Below are positions 21,701 to 36,500 of a DNA stretch of 64,000 bases, in pieces (positions within the stretch are counted from its first letter, which is position 1; every line of letters starts with the position of its first letter). Made by a program: the position numbers and the translations under genes. Under the pieces are notes generated by a model. The model saw nothing but the letters and a program-made list of their open reading frames with translations. It was not told where the DNA came from and searched no databases. This stretch comes from Plasmodium malariae (lineage: Eukaryota; Apicomplexa; Aconoidasida; Haemosporida; Plasmodiidae), in assembly GCF_900090045.1 (NCBI RefSeq), contig NC_041786.1, positions 1,606,501 through 1,670,500 on the forward strand, given 5' to 3'.

Positions 21701-24700
21701 TCACTCTAATATTATTTACTACCATATTTTGCTCTCTTTTCCTTTCCTTTTGTTTTTCTACCAAAGCGCAATTCGTATCCAATAACTTTTCATGTATAGT
21801 ATGCTCATCAACATTTTGACTATAACTTCCTCCCTTAGAACTAATACAACTAATTGATTCATTAGTCTTTGCATTATACCCATTGTACATATTATCTATA
21901 TCTTTATAATTGTTTATATGAAATGAACAGTTTGAAAATCCAGAATTTTTTTTGTTTTTCTTTATGGAAAACATTTCCTCCTCGAGATATTTTATGTCCT
22001 CATTTTTTCTTTTCTTATTTTGTTTCTTCTTATATACATTAGAAATGTGCACGTTCCGACTAATAATGTTATCACACCATTTTATAAACGTGTTTGCACA
22101 ATTGTACATATTGGCAAAAGAGCACAAGAAATTAAACATGATCTCTTTTTGCACAATATAACAAAAAATATATTTATTATAATTAAAAAGGATCTTTAAA
22201 AACTCAAAATTTCCTAGTTCTATGATTTTTATAATTACACTTATAAATAATTTAACAACGTTGTGAATAAATTTTCTATTTGTCTTCTTATTGTAATGGG
22301 AAAAAAAAAAGTCGTCCTTGATGTATTTCTCACTAAAATTAATATCATTATGACTAGAGTTATTACGATTAGCGCTATTGCGATTGGCACTATTACAAAT
22401 GATACTATTATATCTACTGCTATTATGACTACTACCATTACTATTATTATTACTACTACCATTACTATTATTATTACTACTACCATTACTATTATTATTA
22501 CTACTACCATTACTATTATTATTACTACTACCATAACTAATATTATTACTACTATTCCTGTTGTCTTCATTTTTATTTTCTTCCATTCTGCCTCTAAACA
22601 AAAGAGAGCCATCGTCCCTGCTCCCCTGTGAGCACGCATTATTTTTTTCATAGAACAGACTTATATCTGCAGTGATGTCTTTACTGCCAACGTTAGAAGG
22701 CTCAATTAGGTCTATTTCTTTTCTTTTTTTTCTAGTCAATCCCTCCTCCTCGTTAATCTCTTCTTTATGGTTCATTGTTATATCATTTTTAACCACAACA
22801 TTCATTTGACTGGTCCCCCTCCTATCTGTATTTGAAATATTGTTATCATTAGCTGTGTTACTGTGGACATGTACATGCGTATCTATGTGTGTGTCTATAC
22901 GTGTGTTTATGCTTGTGTTCATGTGTGTCCGTGTACGCGTCCGTGCGTTTATTTTCTCTTTTTCTTTAACTTTTTCTTTTTTTTTCCGCCTTTTGTGTTG
23001 TTCTGCAAGGAAGAAGAAAAGATACTCCACAGTGTTATGAAGTAGTAATAAAAAAATATACTTATCACAATTGTACAATGTGCAGTGCACTGGTAGCTCC
23101 GACTTCTCATTGTATGCTATTAAATTGACGTTTAAATTTAAAAGAAGAAAAATAATATTAAGATTTGAAATTAAACAAGCTTTATGTATTAACGTATTTT
23201 CATTATCATCCCTAATATTAAAATTTATTAACTTCTTCCATACATCATGCACAAACATTTTATCCTTGCAGTTAACAACTCCCTTTTTTTCACTTAAATT
23301 TTTCTGTATATCTCTTAAAACATAATTTCCGTAAATCTTTTCTAAATCTTTTAAGGACTTTTTTTTTTTTTTATTACTTTTTACGAATTCGAAAAAGTGC
23401 TCATTTATGTCTTTCCCTAATAAGGGCATGTTATCATTCGAGGGCTTACAATCTTCCTCCTTCAGCTGGGTCAACACAACATCGGCATCTGTACCTCCCT
23501 TACCAGTACATAAGCTGGCATTATAGTCCTCCTCACCAATATCCTTATCATCAATGTTAACCTCGTTATCATCACGACTACAGTTCCTGCGAGCAACTAC
23601 ACTTGTATTGATTTGCTTAACACTACTACACAAATGGTCATTCGACATTTTTCCCTTCAGTGTGCACTCTTCATTACATACATCGTAAGGTATAACATCT
23701 GCGTGTTTTTCATTTTGTTCCTCATCATATGAACAGTAAAATTCTTTTTTTAAAAATTGATCTACTTCTTTTTCATCAGAGGAATTACTTAAACAACTTA
23801 TACTTTTTGCACTGCTAACACTACCACTGTTATCTGACAAGAGAACGTAGTTATCTATTTTATCTTTCCTTTTTTTTCTATTCCTAACTTTAACAAGTTT
23901 ATTTTTAACTAATGTTTTTACATTGTTATAGTAATCATTAATATAAATCGTTGGTATAATAACATGTTTAAAAAATGGGGTTTTAAAATAAAGTTTTTTA
24001 AAATTGCTTTTTTTTTTTTTTTTCTTTCCTTCTAAAGTCTTCGTACATTTTTCCTTCTCCAATAAATTATTCTTTTTTTCATCTTCTAGTGAGTTGGCAT
24101 ATTTTGCTTCCACCACAGAGTTATCATTTTTATTATCATTTTTATTATCATTTTTATTATCATTTTTATTACCATTTTTATTACCATTTTTATTACCATT
24201 TTTATTACCATTTTTATTACCATTTTTATTACCATTTTTATTACCATTTTTATTACTATTATTAGTAGCAGTATTATTTTCTTTTTTTTTTTTTTTTTTC
24301 TTCTTTTTTTCTTCACATTGTGATATGTTTCAAAAAAGTTTCTGGAAAAAGAAAACGAGGGCAGAGCGTGATAGAATAATACATTTCTGAGTATCCTAAA
24401 AATACGTTCATGATATTTCTTTATGTATATTCTTGAAAATAAAATTTTTATAAAATTTTCGTTTGAAAATACGTCAAAAAAGTATGCTGTGCAAAGTGTA
24501 AGAGGAGATCTACCACTTGAATCGTATTTGCAGCTGTCACATAACACACTGATACTGTTATGACGACTTAAGTTGTCGGTGTTACTGAATTCGTTACTAC
24601 CGTTGTTATAGCTACTCGTCTTGTTGTTATCGTTATTATTACTTCCCTGGTGAATTTTTTTTAAGTCGTCAAAATCGTTACTTGAGTTTAAGCAGTTTTT

Positions 24701-25084
24701 TGCTTTTATTTCGTCTAATATTCTTAACTTAAAAATTAGAGTGTAAAAATTATTGGGCAAATTTAATATATGCTTATAAAAATTTTTATATATTCTCAAG
24801 TCATTATTTCTTAGACATTTTATGTAGTGATGAATATACGGGTAATATAAAAGTAAAAAGCATATATAAGATTTACAATAATAAAAGCAAGTTTCTAGCG
24901 CGTTCTTATTTTCATAATTGACATCATTAATAATGTTTCTATATTCGCTTTTTAATATATAACAAATGTAGCTTATTTTGTTATTAATAATGTTTAATGT
25001 TAACAAATTATCTTTTTTTTTTTTTTTTAGTTTATCCAATTCATATTCGTAACGAATATTTCGTTTATCCTTTAAAATTTCCAT
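18710..25084 (-). CDS. HDA1: Class II histone deacetylase HDA1 with ankyrin-like repeats
   Basis: Zn-dependent lysine deacetylase acting on histones or other proteins. The catalytic domain carries RPPGHHLGTFGAAQFN, IIDFDIHHGNGTEQI, GTGYDTVEL, LLFLSAGFDGH and VLEGGYN, so the charge-relay His pair, zinc-binding Asp/His and catalytic region are present. N-terminal parts (ENKNALETCFYYCKSYICFL; NENTLIHKACLISNLNIIFLL) look like ankyrin repeats, as in P. falciparum HDA1. Large Asn/Ser/Lys-rich inserts separate the domains, including NGSSNNNS repeats. The frame breaks once: ATG at 25084 opens a frame running into a poly-A tract (18 T on plus, 24282-24299), after which the second frame continues to 19078. 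This is best read as one gene with a homopolymer indel. I add a terminal exon 18764-18710 (HPNTKFEFRNLWKPKKS, stop), joined in phase by a GTAACT donor at 19077. About 2020 residues in total. Confidence 0.85.
22425..22545 (-). repeat. 24-nt tandem repeat encoding NGSSNNNS in HDA1
   Basis: Four to five copies of a 24-nt unit (plus strand ACTACCATTACTATTATTATT) give the octapeptide NGSSNNNS in the spacer between the ankyrin and deacetylase regions. In-frame and nearly perfect. Confidence 0.85.
24121..24260 (-). repeat. 12-nt tandem repeat beside the HDA1 frame break
   Basis: About twelve copies of a 12-nt unit read NKNG/NKND in the downstream HDA1 frame and IKMV/IKMI in the upstream frame. The Asn-rich reading is the usual Plasmodium style, which argues that the true frame has already changed at the adjacent poly-A tract (24282-24299). 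Confidence 0.85.
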
Positions 25085-26796
25085 TTTTTCACCAGCATAT
25101 TTTTGTAAACGGAAAAAAAAAAAGGAAAGAATGAACGAATGAAAGTATAAAAGAAAGAAGAGGGAGGGGTTGTTAAAACGTAATGCTGTACGGCATACGC
25201 ATATCAGAATATACGCTCTTAAACTGTAAACGTATATACCTCCGTATGGATGTATATTCTTTTATATACTACTATTTCATAGAGCCAGTTTTATGTACAA
25301 ATTATACTTGTACATACTTATTGCAATCAAATATAACAACAAAAAGTAAAGGTAACGTGAAAAAAACCTGCCAGTGAAGGTCTAAGCATTTAGCGCTTGA
25401 ACGTAAACATACAAATGGGAAACAACAAATAATGAAATAATTATAACAATGAAACAAGTCAAAATTTTAGCATACTCAGGTAAAAGGAAAAACCTAAAAA
25501 CGATGTCAAAAAATGAAACGTTTTACAACACATTGTATACGTATATATACCTATACATAATATATACATATACATACATAATATATACATATACATACAT
25601 ATACATACATATACATACATATACATACATATACATACATATACATACATATACATACATATACATACATATACATACATATACATACATATACATACAT
25701 ATACATACATATACATATATATATATATACATATATATACATATACATATTTATACATATACATATTTATACATATACATATTTATACATATACATACAT
25801 ATATATATACATATTTATACATATACATATTTATACATATACATACATATATATATACATATTATACATATATTTATACCTAATATATCAAGCGTAATTA
25901 TATAGAAAAATAAAACTTTGCTGATTAAAAATCTTAAAAAAATATGAAAGTTTAAAAAAATAGTTTCACAAAAAATAAGCAGTAAATAATAATTTTAAAT
26001 ATCCAAGAAAAAAAAAACAAATTGTGAAAGAAAAGAAATAATAAGAAAAAATAAAAGCAAAATAACAAGATAAAATACGAAAAAAATAGCAAGAAATACG
26101 AAAAAAAAATATTACGAAAGAAAAATACTGATTGCGTCATATACGCCAAATAATACCATTATTATATACATACATACGTACATACATAAAAAAATGAATA
26201 AAATAAATAAAATTAATATATAGTACGTATATGTTAAAAATTTTTACATTTTTTACTAGTAGAAAGGAAAAAAAAAAAAAAAAAAAAAAAGAGCAGGTGA
26301 CTAATATGCATAAATATTGTTTTCTTTTAAATTTGTTAATATTATTATTTACATACAAAGAGATATTCTCAACAAAGCTGTAAATAATTATCGGACATTT
26401 TTTTGTATACGTTTGTAACTAATTATACTTACATAATATTTAATATATACACATGTAATATATGCATACGATTTATACCATATGTGTACAAAACATTTTT
26501 GGTCTGTACTTCTTTTCCCTTTTAACCATTTCATTGTAATTTTAAATAAAAAAAAAATAAATTATGAAATATATATACAAAAAATCCACGTCGAATTTTT
26601 TGAATTCAAAGGGTATATTATTAACTGTACATACAAAAATAAAAAATTGAACTAAATCGATCAAATCAAACAGAGAGTAATAAAATTGTACATTATACAT
26701 GCCCTTTTAAAAATTGATTTTTTTAAAGAACATATTGGGAGAAAAGCGGCATAGAGAAACAGCCGAATAAAAGCGAATAGCAAACAAGGCAAAAAA
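25085..26796. other. Shared divergent promoter region of HDA1 and YIP1
   Basis: About 1.7 kb between head-to-head genes. It holds a long CATATA/ACATAC array (separate entry), A/T runs and a 27-A run near 26264-26290. Open frames are repeat artefacts. Confidence 0.6.
25548..25870. repeat. CATACATA microsatellite, about 320 nt
   Basis: Long array of ATACAT and ATACATAC units (12-nt ACATACATATAC higher-order period at 25590-25710), then TTTATACATATACATA units to 25870. It gives Tyr-rich frames on both strands that are not genes. Confidence 0.9.
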
Positions 26797-29062
<2,266 letters not shown>

Positions 29063-29080
<18 letters not shown>

Positions 29081-29608
29081 TGATCTTATTCTTTTTAATA
29101 TTTTTAAGTCATTTTTTTCTAGTTTTTTTTGAATTTTTAATTCCTCCTTAAGCAGAATTTCATTTTCGTCATCACAGTAACCAAAATAATGAATATTTAC
29201 AAATTTTTCTAAATTTCTTTTTTCCTTTTTTTTTTTTAAAACTAACTTCCTCCGATCATCGCTCTCTTTGAATAATAACTCTCGTACCCCTTTCAAATTT
29301 TTAGCTGCTCCAAAGTATTTATAATTATTGTTTCCTTTTAGTTCACTACCTGCAAAAAGGGGGTGGGGGTAAAAGCATACATACTGAAATAAGACAAGAA
29401 TAGTGTAGATGAAATTCGTACAAAAAGAAATTTATATAAAATAAAAGCATAAAATGCAATACATAATGATAACAGTAATAATAATAAATAAAATGTACAA
29501 ATGAAATTTTAATAAAAATGGCAAAATCTTTCAGTTTGATCTTTTCAAACATACAATGCGCGTTGATCAATGTGTTCGACTCAGTTTGATAATCAGGTCC
29601 ACCAAGCT

Positions 29609-29642
<34 letters not shown>

Positions 29643-30371
29643 AAAGAATGATGATGATAATACTAATAATGCAGATGAATAAGTTAATACTAAAAATTGC
29701 CAATAAAAATTGAAAAGGAGGTAAGGTACAAAAACACCTGTTTGCGGCACTGTCATAGTGTTCATTTAGTTGCATATAATTTAAAAAAAAAAAATTTCCT
29801 CTTTGTACCTCTATAATTCTTATTTCCCATTTATTTTTTATAGAAATTAATTTATTTATTTGATCATTTAATTCTCGTATGTGTTGATCACTCAAACTGT
29901 AATTTTGTATTTCCTTAATCTTGCTACATATTTCTTTGATTATGTATTTACGGCTGCAAAATGAGTGATAAATTACAGACACAAATGAACACTCATATGT
30001 ATATACATATATATATATGTGTATATATGTAAATCTATGCACCTTCCCGCGTATGTTCGAAAAATTATGTAATAAATAAGCAAAGACAGGAATGATATTG
30101 GATGCAGCAATTCGGCATGGTAAAATTTTTTTTTTTTAATTTGTAAAATTGCATTTTTTTTTTTGCATTCCTTTTCATTCCTTTGCGCTCCTTTGCTTTC
30201 CCTTTTTTTGTTTAATTTTCCTTTTTTGTATGCTTACTACGATTCGGCTGATTCCAAGTCATCTACTTCGTGGACTCTCTTTGGAATTTTAAAAAAACTT
30301 TTCTTGTCGCTTAACTCCTTTGCTTTTAGCCATTGATTTAACATAGATCTTCCTTTTTCAACATTTCTCGC

Positions 30372-30374
<3 letters not shown>
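29063..30374 (-). CDS. ISY1: Pre-mRNA splicing factor ISY1, four exons
   Basis: Isy1 is a component of the Prp19-associated (NineTeen) complex in the catalytic spliceosome. Predicted exons in order 30374-30241, 29953-29809, 29606-29555 and 29349-29063; phases agree (205 residues). The start MARNVEKGRSMLNQW matches the invariant MARNxEK opening of the family. HIRELNDQINKLISIKNKWE matches the (I/R)RDLNDEINKL...HWE block, LGGPDY follows at the exon 2/3 junction, and NYKYFGAAKNLKGVRELL matches the YKYFGAAKDLPGVREL block. HYFGYCDDENEILLKEE matches the YYGYLDEDDG end. The third exon has a divergent insert after LGGPDY. The last 18 nt overlap the YIP1 coding end on the other strand. Confidence 0.93.
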
Positions 30375-30407
<33 letters not shown>

Positions 30408-30966
30408 AAAATATGGCTCATAGGATTTACAAAAATTTTATTTAAGGATATAATATAATATATTTTCATATACGCAGGGATGACAACAAAACTTTTTACT
30501 ATCACGTTTTAACCCAAAATGTTTTATGTCCTTTCATATAAATTAAAATTGTACGAATATTTCGAGTCATACTTTTTAAAATTGTAATTTATGTAGTTAA
30601 GTATTTTGTTTCTGCTTTTGCTTCTATATATTTATGTAATTAAACTTTTTATATTTGCTGTCCTTCATCCATTTCACTTTCACTAATAGGATTTGACGTA
30701 CAAGCATTATTGTACATTCTTATAGTACTTTAAAAAAAAAAAAAAAAAAAGGAATGAAAAAGAGGGAAAAATTGGAAAAAGGTAATAGCATATTAAAAAG
30801 GGATAAAAAGAAAAAAATACATTAAATTAATACAATACAATACAGTTTAATACATAATAATGCAATATAACAAATAACAAGAAACAAAATTAACAAAGGA
30901 TGATAGAGAAAACCCGAAATGATAGATATCACATGAACAATTTTTGTAAAATAAAATATTTTTATT
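30375..30966. other. Divergent promoter region between ISY1 and calpain-like gene
   Basis: About 590 nt shared by two genes read outward. Long T-run just upstream of the ISY1 start (30375-30399) and an A-run at 30732-30750. No gene seen. Confidence 0.6.
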
Positions 30967-33454
30967 ATGGAAACCATATTTCAAAAAAACAAAATTATAG
31001 AATTTGAAAGCTTCAATAAAACATTTGAGTTGTGGAAGAAGTATGTAACCGATGAAGTGTTAACATCGTGCAGTGAAAATGAAAAAAACAAAACAAAACA
31101 AAATAATAATAATAATAATGAAAGTAGGAATAATAAAATAAGATCGAAACTTACGTTAAAACTGAAGCCCAAATTGAAGCAAAAATTGAAGTCCAAATCG
31201 ATAAAAAATTTTGATAAATATGTGCACAAGTGGGGGGAAATAAATTTTTTTCGGCGTCATAATAATTACAATAATAATGAAAAATTCGAGTACGGTAATA
31301 ACAAGAAACTAGAGGAAGAAAAAGAGAAAAAACAATATAATCATATACATAATAATTATGACTTTGACAGTGATAATAGTTCTGCAGAAAAAAAAAAAAA
31401 AGAATTTTTGCTACACTATATAAGCGTTTATGAAGAACAGCTCGAAAAATTGAGCAAAGACCCCGAAAGCTACTACTCAAATGAAGGAAGTAAAGAAGAA
31501 GAAAATGGAGAAGCGTGTATAGTAACGTACGAAAATTACATTAATAGAAATGTTAATATAACAACATATACTGGAGATATCCAATTTTTAAAATTTTTTT
31601 ATTCATCCATATGTTTAATAAAAGAAAATAAAGTTCTTATACCATGTGGGCATTATTTATACGAGTTAATATATCCACAAACAGTGTACTCATTTCCTCT
31701 GATAAATAAATTAAATTATTATTTCGTTAAGTTATATATAAATAATTCTTGGTATTTAGTATTTGTAGACTTGACATTACCATATGATGAGAAAAATGAA
31801 TTAATATCATGTTATTCATTAAATGAACGAGAAATATGGACACATATTCTTATGAAAGCACTATACAAGTGCTTCCATGTTTTCCGCTTTTCGAATTATC
31901 ATTTTTTCATTATTGAAATGTTAACTGGTCTAAAATATATCAACACTTCCGCATATAGTATTAATCATACCCTTTACAATAACAAGAATATTATAAAGAG
32001 CATTTTGATGCGCCAACAGAATGACTTAAGCGATAGACGCAATTTAAAATCCGTACTCGTATGCGATAAGGAAAATTATCCTTTTGTCAAAGAGGCGGAG
32101 AAGAAGGCAGCTAGTGAAGGAAACGTTCAGTCGGAAGAAGTAATTACCACTAGTAATGAAAGAATCAATGATATGAACAAAGGTGATAGTGATAGTGATA
32201 GTGATGGTGATAGTAACGGTTGTTGTAGTGATAACCATGGTAAAGGAGATCACTACGTAAGTACGCGTGATAGGGAGGAACAGGAAAATTCTTTTTACTT
32301 CCTCATATGCCCATTTGAAGACAAGGAACATTTAAAGGTAAAATGCGAAAATATGAAGCCACGCAATTGTATAAAATTATCTGAATATTTAATTAATAAA
32401 AAAAAAAAAGATATATTAAAAGGTTATAAATATATAGACAATCAAGGACATATTATAATATTCAATGCGGAATTAGTACCTGTAGAAAATCCTGCTTTTT
32501 ACCCAAATGATTCCGAGGGTGAATGCAGTGACTCAAAAACAGGAAAAAGAAATATGCTATTACTAGAAAATAAAAAAACTACAAATGTAAGCAGTGGTAC
32601 TAATGATGGAACTAATAATATCAGTTGTAATAATAAGAGTGGTAGAAAATATAGCATTATCATAAATGAGAATGTAGAGAACGTCCTCAAGATGTTCAAA
32701 GAAATACTATCGTTGGAACAGAGAAAATTGAAACATTCAAAAAATATTAATGAAGATTCTGATAATAAAAATATCAAATGTAGCAGCTTGAAGCAAGTCA
32801 AAAGGGTAAACTTCTTTTATCACCATTGAACACGTGCACGCGTACATATATATAAGCATAATTGTGTATATGTAAAAAGAAAAATTTCTCTTCTTTCATT
32901 TTCAATTGTTATCAATTAGTTCTGCTAGGCAAAAATAGTCACACCAATCATACAACTCAACTCATATAAGTTCAGAGTAGACCATTCCTTCTGAGTTGCG
33001 TCATGGACGAAATATAGCCCTTGTTTCGTTAGGGGGTACCCTATATACACCCACGTACGTGATACTGTGAGTGAATACGTACTTATGTTCGTATGTACTT
33101 ATGTATATATGTATATATTTGTATAGAATCGTTATGTACGCACCTTTGGAACATCTGCTTCAAGAGTAATTCCTTATGAAAGTTTAGCCGCTACAATCAT
33201 TTATCATTTTAGTATGTATATATATATATCAAGCTATATCGTAGTTTGTACACTTATATGTCCCTAATTATCATTGCACTATAGTCATTTACCGTGAATT
33301 TCTTCGTCGAAAATAAAAAAAAAGAGCCTTTATGTTGTCTCCCCTTTGACTGTTTACATATGCCATTAGTGTTCTCCATTCATATGCACTGCACTTTTCA
33401 GTTGCTTCTTTCCATTACTCTCAGTGATCCTTTATATTGCTCCTTTTTTTACCT

Positions 33455-33502
<48 letters not shown>

Positions 33503-36500
33503 CTTTATTTCTTTATATTTATATGTATGTACGAATTTCCTCGTAGGGTAAAAACAAAGACGCCAACAAATGGCTTAGCGAAAATGATATCGAAAGGATC
33601 CTCGAGGTGGTCAACGTAAATTACTCAAGTGATTATATAATAAAAATAGATGACGATTTCATTTTTGAAAATAATAAAAAGAGAAAGATATTTTATTATG
33701 TGTACAAAAATAAATTTAATGTTGTATGTGTAAATGAATATGTACGGAATGCCCCATCCAAAATTCTGGCAATCAAAAATAATAATAAGAGTGACAAGTA
33801 TGACAAAAGTAAACATAAAGAGAGTAACAGGAAACCAACTAATGCTGAACAATGTGCTCACTTGAATAATTTGCCCTATCTTATTTTAATATGTTATATC
33901 TCTATAAAGTACAGCCAAAAGGATAGCAAAGTAATCCAAACAGATGATCATGAGCAAATGGTAAGTCCTGGTTCTGGCAATGCTGGAAGTAGAAGCAGTA
34001 GCAGTGAAAGAAGTAATACTGACAATAATTACGTCGATGGGGAAAAAAGCAAAAATGAAGAGGTTCCATCTAAGGGGCTGCACGCATTTTATTTTTCGTT
34101 TTTTCCTTGTATAAAAAAAAAAAAAAAAAAATTGTCAGCAGCAGTTAGACAACAAAACGAAATTGTAAAAGCAGAGGAGGCACCTTTCCAGTACTTTAGA
34201 ACATACGAAAAGGTGAAAGCCAAATTGGTCAATATAAAAAGCAGGTATGAAGAAACAAAGAGGGGGAAGAATCATATTAAAATGTACGGTAAGAATAAGC
34301 AATATAAAGAGAAGTTGGAAAATGTATTATTGCTTAGGGACATTTTTGACTATGAATGTTTCATAACACAAATAGCAGAAAAGGTATATGATGATGACTA
34401 TGATGTTTCGTGGAACATTCCTTCAGAGGAATACATCAAAAGTAATCATAAAAGTAATAGTAATAATAGTTATGATGAAGCGTGCCTTCTGCCTGATCTG
34501 AATAGCATTATATATAACCTATCGAATAATGAGTACAAGAACTACATTTTTTCGGACAAAATTTGTAAAAGGGATATGCTCCTTAAAGGGAATAGGGAGC
34601 ACCTTTTTTTTTTGTTCGTCAAGGATTCGGTTAATAGCAATTTATTCATTGAATGGATGAAGGGGGAAATAATAAAAAATAATAATAAAAAAGAGGGTAA
34701 CAGTGTGAACAATGAGAAAAGTGAGAAGAGCGAGCCAATTGTTAAGTGCACTTTTCTGACGATAAAAGAATATCTTGAAAAAAAATTGAAAATGCAAATT
34801 AGCATTTTAAACAAAGATGTTAATATTTTAAAAACGGAAAAATTGAACAAAGTTTTACTAAGATTTACTGTAAACATATTTGTACACACCAATTTGAATA
34901 GACTCCCTTTTTTTTATCTAGTTTATAAAATAAATAATTTAAAATTACTACCTTATCTTACTTTATACTTTTGTAAAATACATAAATGTAATTTAAGCAA
35001 TGAGAAAAAGTACACGGATGGAAAGAAAAAAAAAAATTATAGTCATAAAAATATCAATAGCACACAACAGGATAGTAATACTTGCATTAATGTGGTGGGG
35101 GGATTTTATAAATACCCATTAGAAAATCTTTTTTTCAAAATTGACATAAATAGTGGGGGAGAGCAGCAGTGGAGGAAGCAAGAGCAGGAAAAGCGACTGG
35201 AACAAACACAGAAGGGACAAAAGGATCAGGAGTGCTCTTATCTTTTTTTGGTGGTATCTAAAAATGTCGAGAAACTGAAGGGGAAGGATCTGAAGTTTCA
35301 AATAACCGCAGCATTGCCACCGCCTAAGAGTAAAAACACTTCTAATGAAGAGAACATAAAAAAGAAAAAAAATTATATAAAAATTGATGAAATTTCGTCG
35401 TATTGCAAAAATTATATTTTTACAAGTATGGACAGTCATAGCAGTTATGATGAACAGGGACATACGGGGAAAGTAGCTTCTACCGAATTTAAGAAAATAC
35501 AAATAAAAGATGACGAGGAAAAGATGGACTGTCATATAACACAAAGGTTATGTAGTGAGACTTCAAAATTAGAAAGCGGAACACTAGGCATAGATGATTT
35601 AACACTTAAGGACCAATCGGATGTAAGCGATTTGAAAAATGGCAGTGAGACAAGGTTAAGGAGCAGCGAATTGCACACAGATGTTGAAGAAGTAAGAGAA
35701 GAAATGAAAGAAGTAAAGATGGAAGTAAAGACGGAAGTAAAGACGGGTATAAATACGAATATAAAGATGGAAATAATGAAGGATGTAAAGACGGATGTAA
35801 AGACGGATGTAAAGACGGATGTAAAGACGGATGTAAAGATGGGTGTAAAGACAGAAGAAGAAAAAAACAAAAGCGATGATCAAAATGATATTGGGGGAAA
35901 TATAATAAAACTAAATGTGCATAACCGAAGTAACAGGAAAACGTTCAAGTTTTTAAAAAAAATTGTCATAAATAGCAAAAATAGTTTTACGTTTGGTAGT
36001 ATTTTTGTTGAATTAAAAAATTACCACCTATTCAAATATATGATGGTAAAAATCGTAAGAATAAAAAAAAAAAAATTAACTGATGATGATTATGGTGACT
36101 TAAATTTTATTATAAAAAATTTTCAAAGAGATATTATGTTAAAAAAAAGAAAAAGAAAAAATATTTTCTTTAAACATGTGGAGTTTTATACAAATGATAC
36201 ATATATGATGCTTATTAAGGTAAAACCGTTAGCAGGGAATATATTACAATTAAGAGGAAGGGAGGGACGTACATTAAATGAATATATTATTTATGAGGAG
36301 GAAAATAGTGAAAAAAGTCAATTTTTAAATGTACCAATTAATCCCTTTTCAAATATAACTATAAATTTATTTTTAAGCTTCTCAGAGGATGTTTCGGTAA
36401 CAGATAACAATTCAAACGAAGATATGGAAAAGGAAATCAAAAAATATTTTGCATTCAATAAAATTAGCATAGATGGTTTAAAAAAAGCTCATCATATAGA

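Noticed and set aside
25449..25883. Tyr/Ile/Thr-rich ORFs on both strands
   Set aside because: Produced by the CATATA microsatellite in the HDA1-YIP1 intergenic region.
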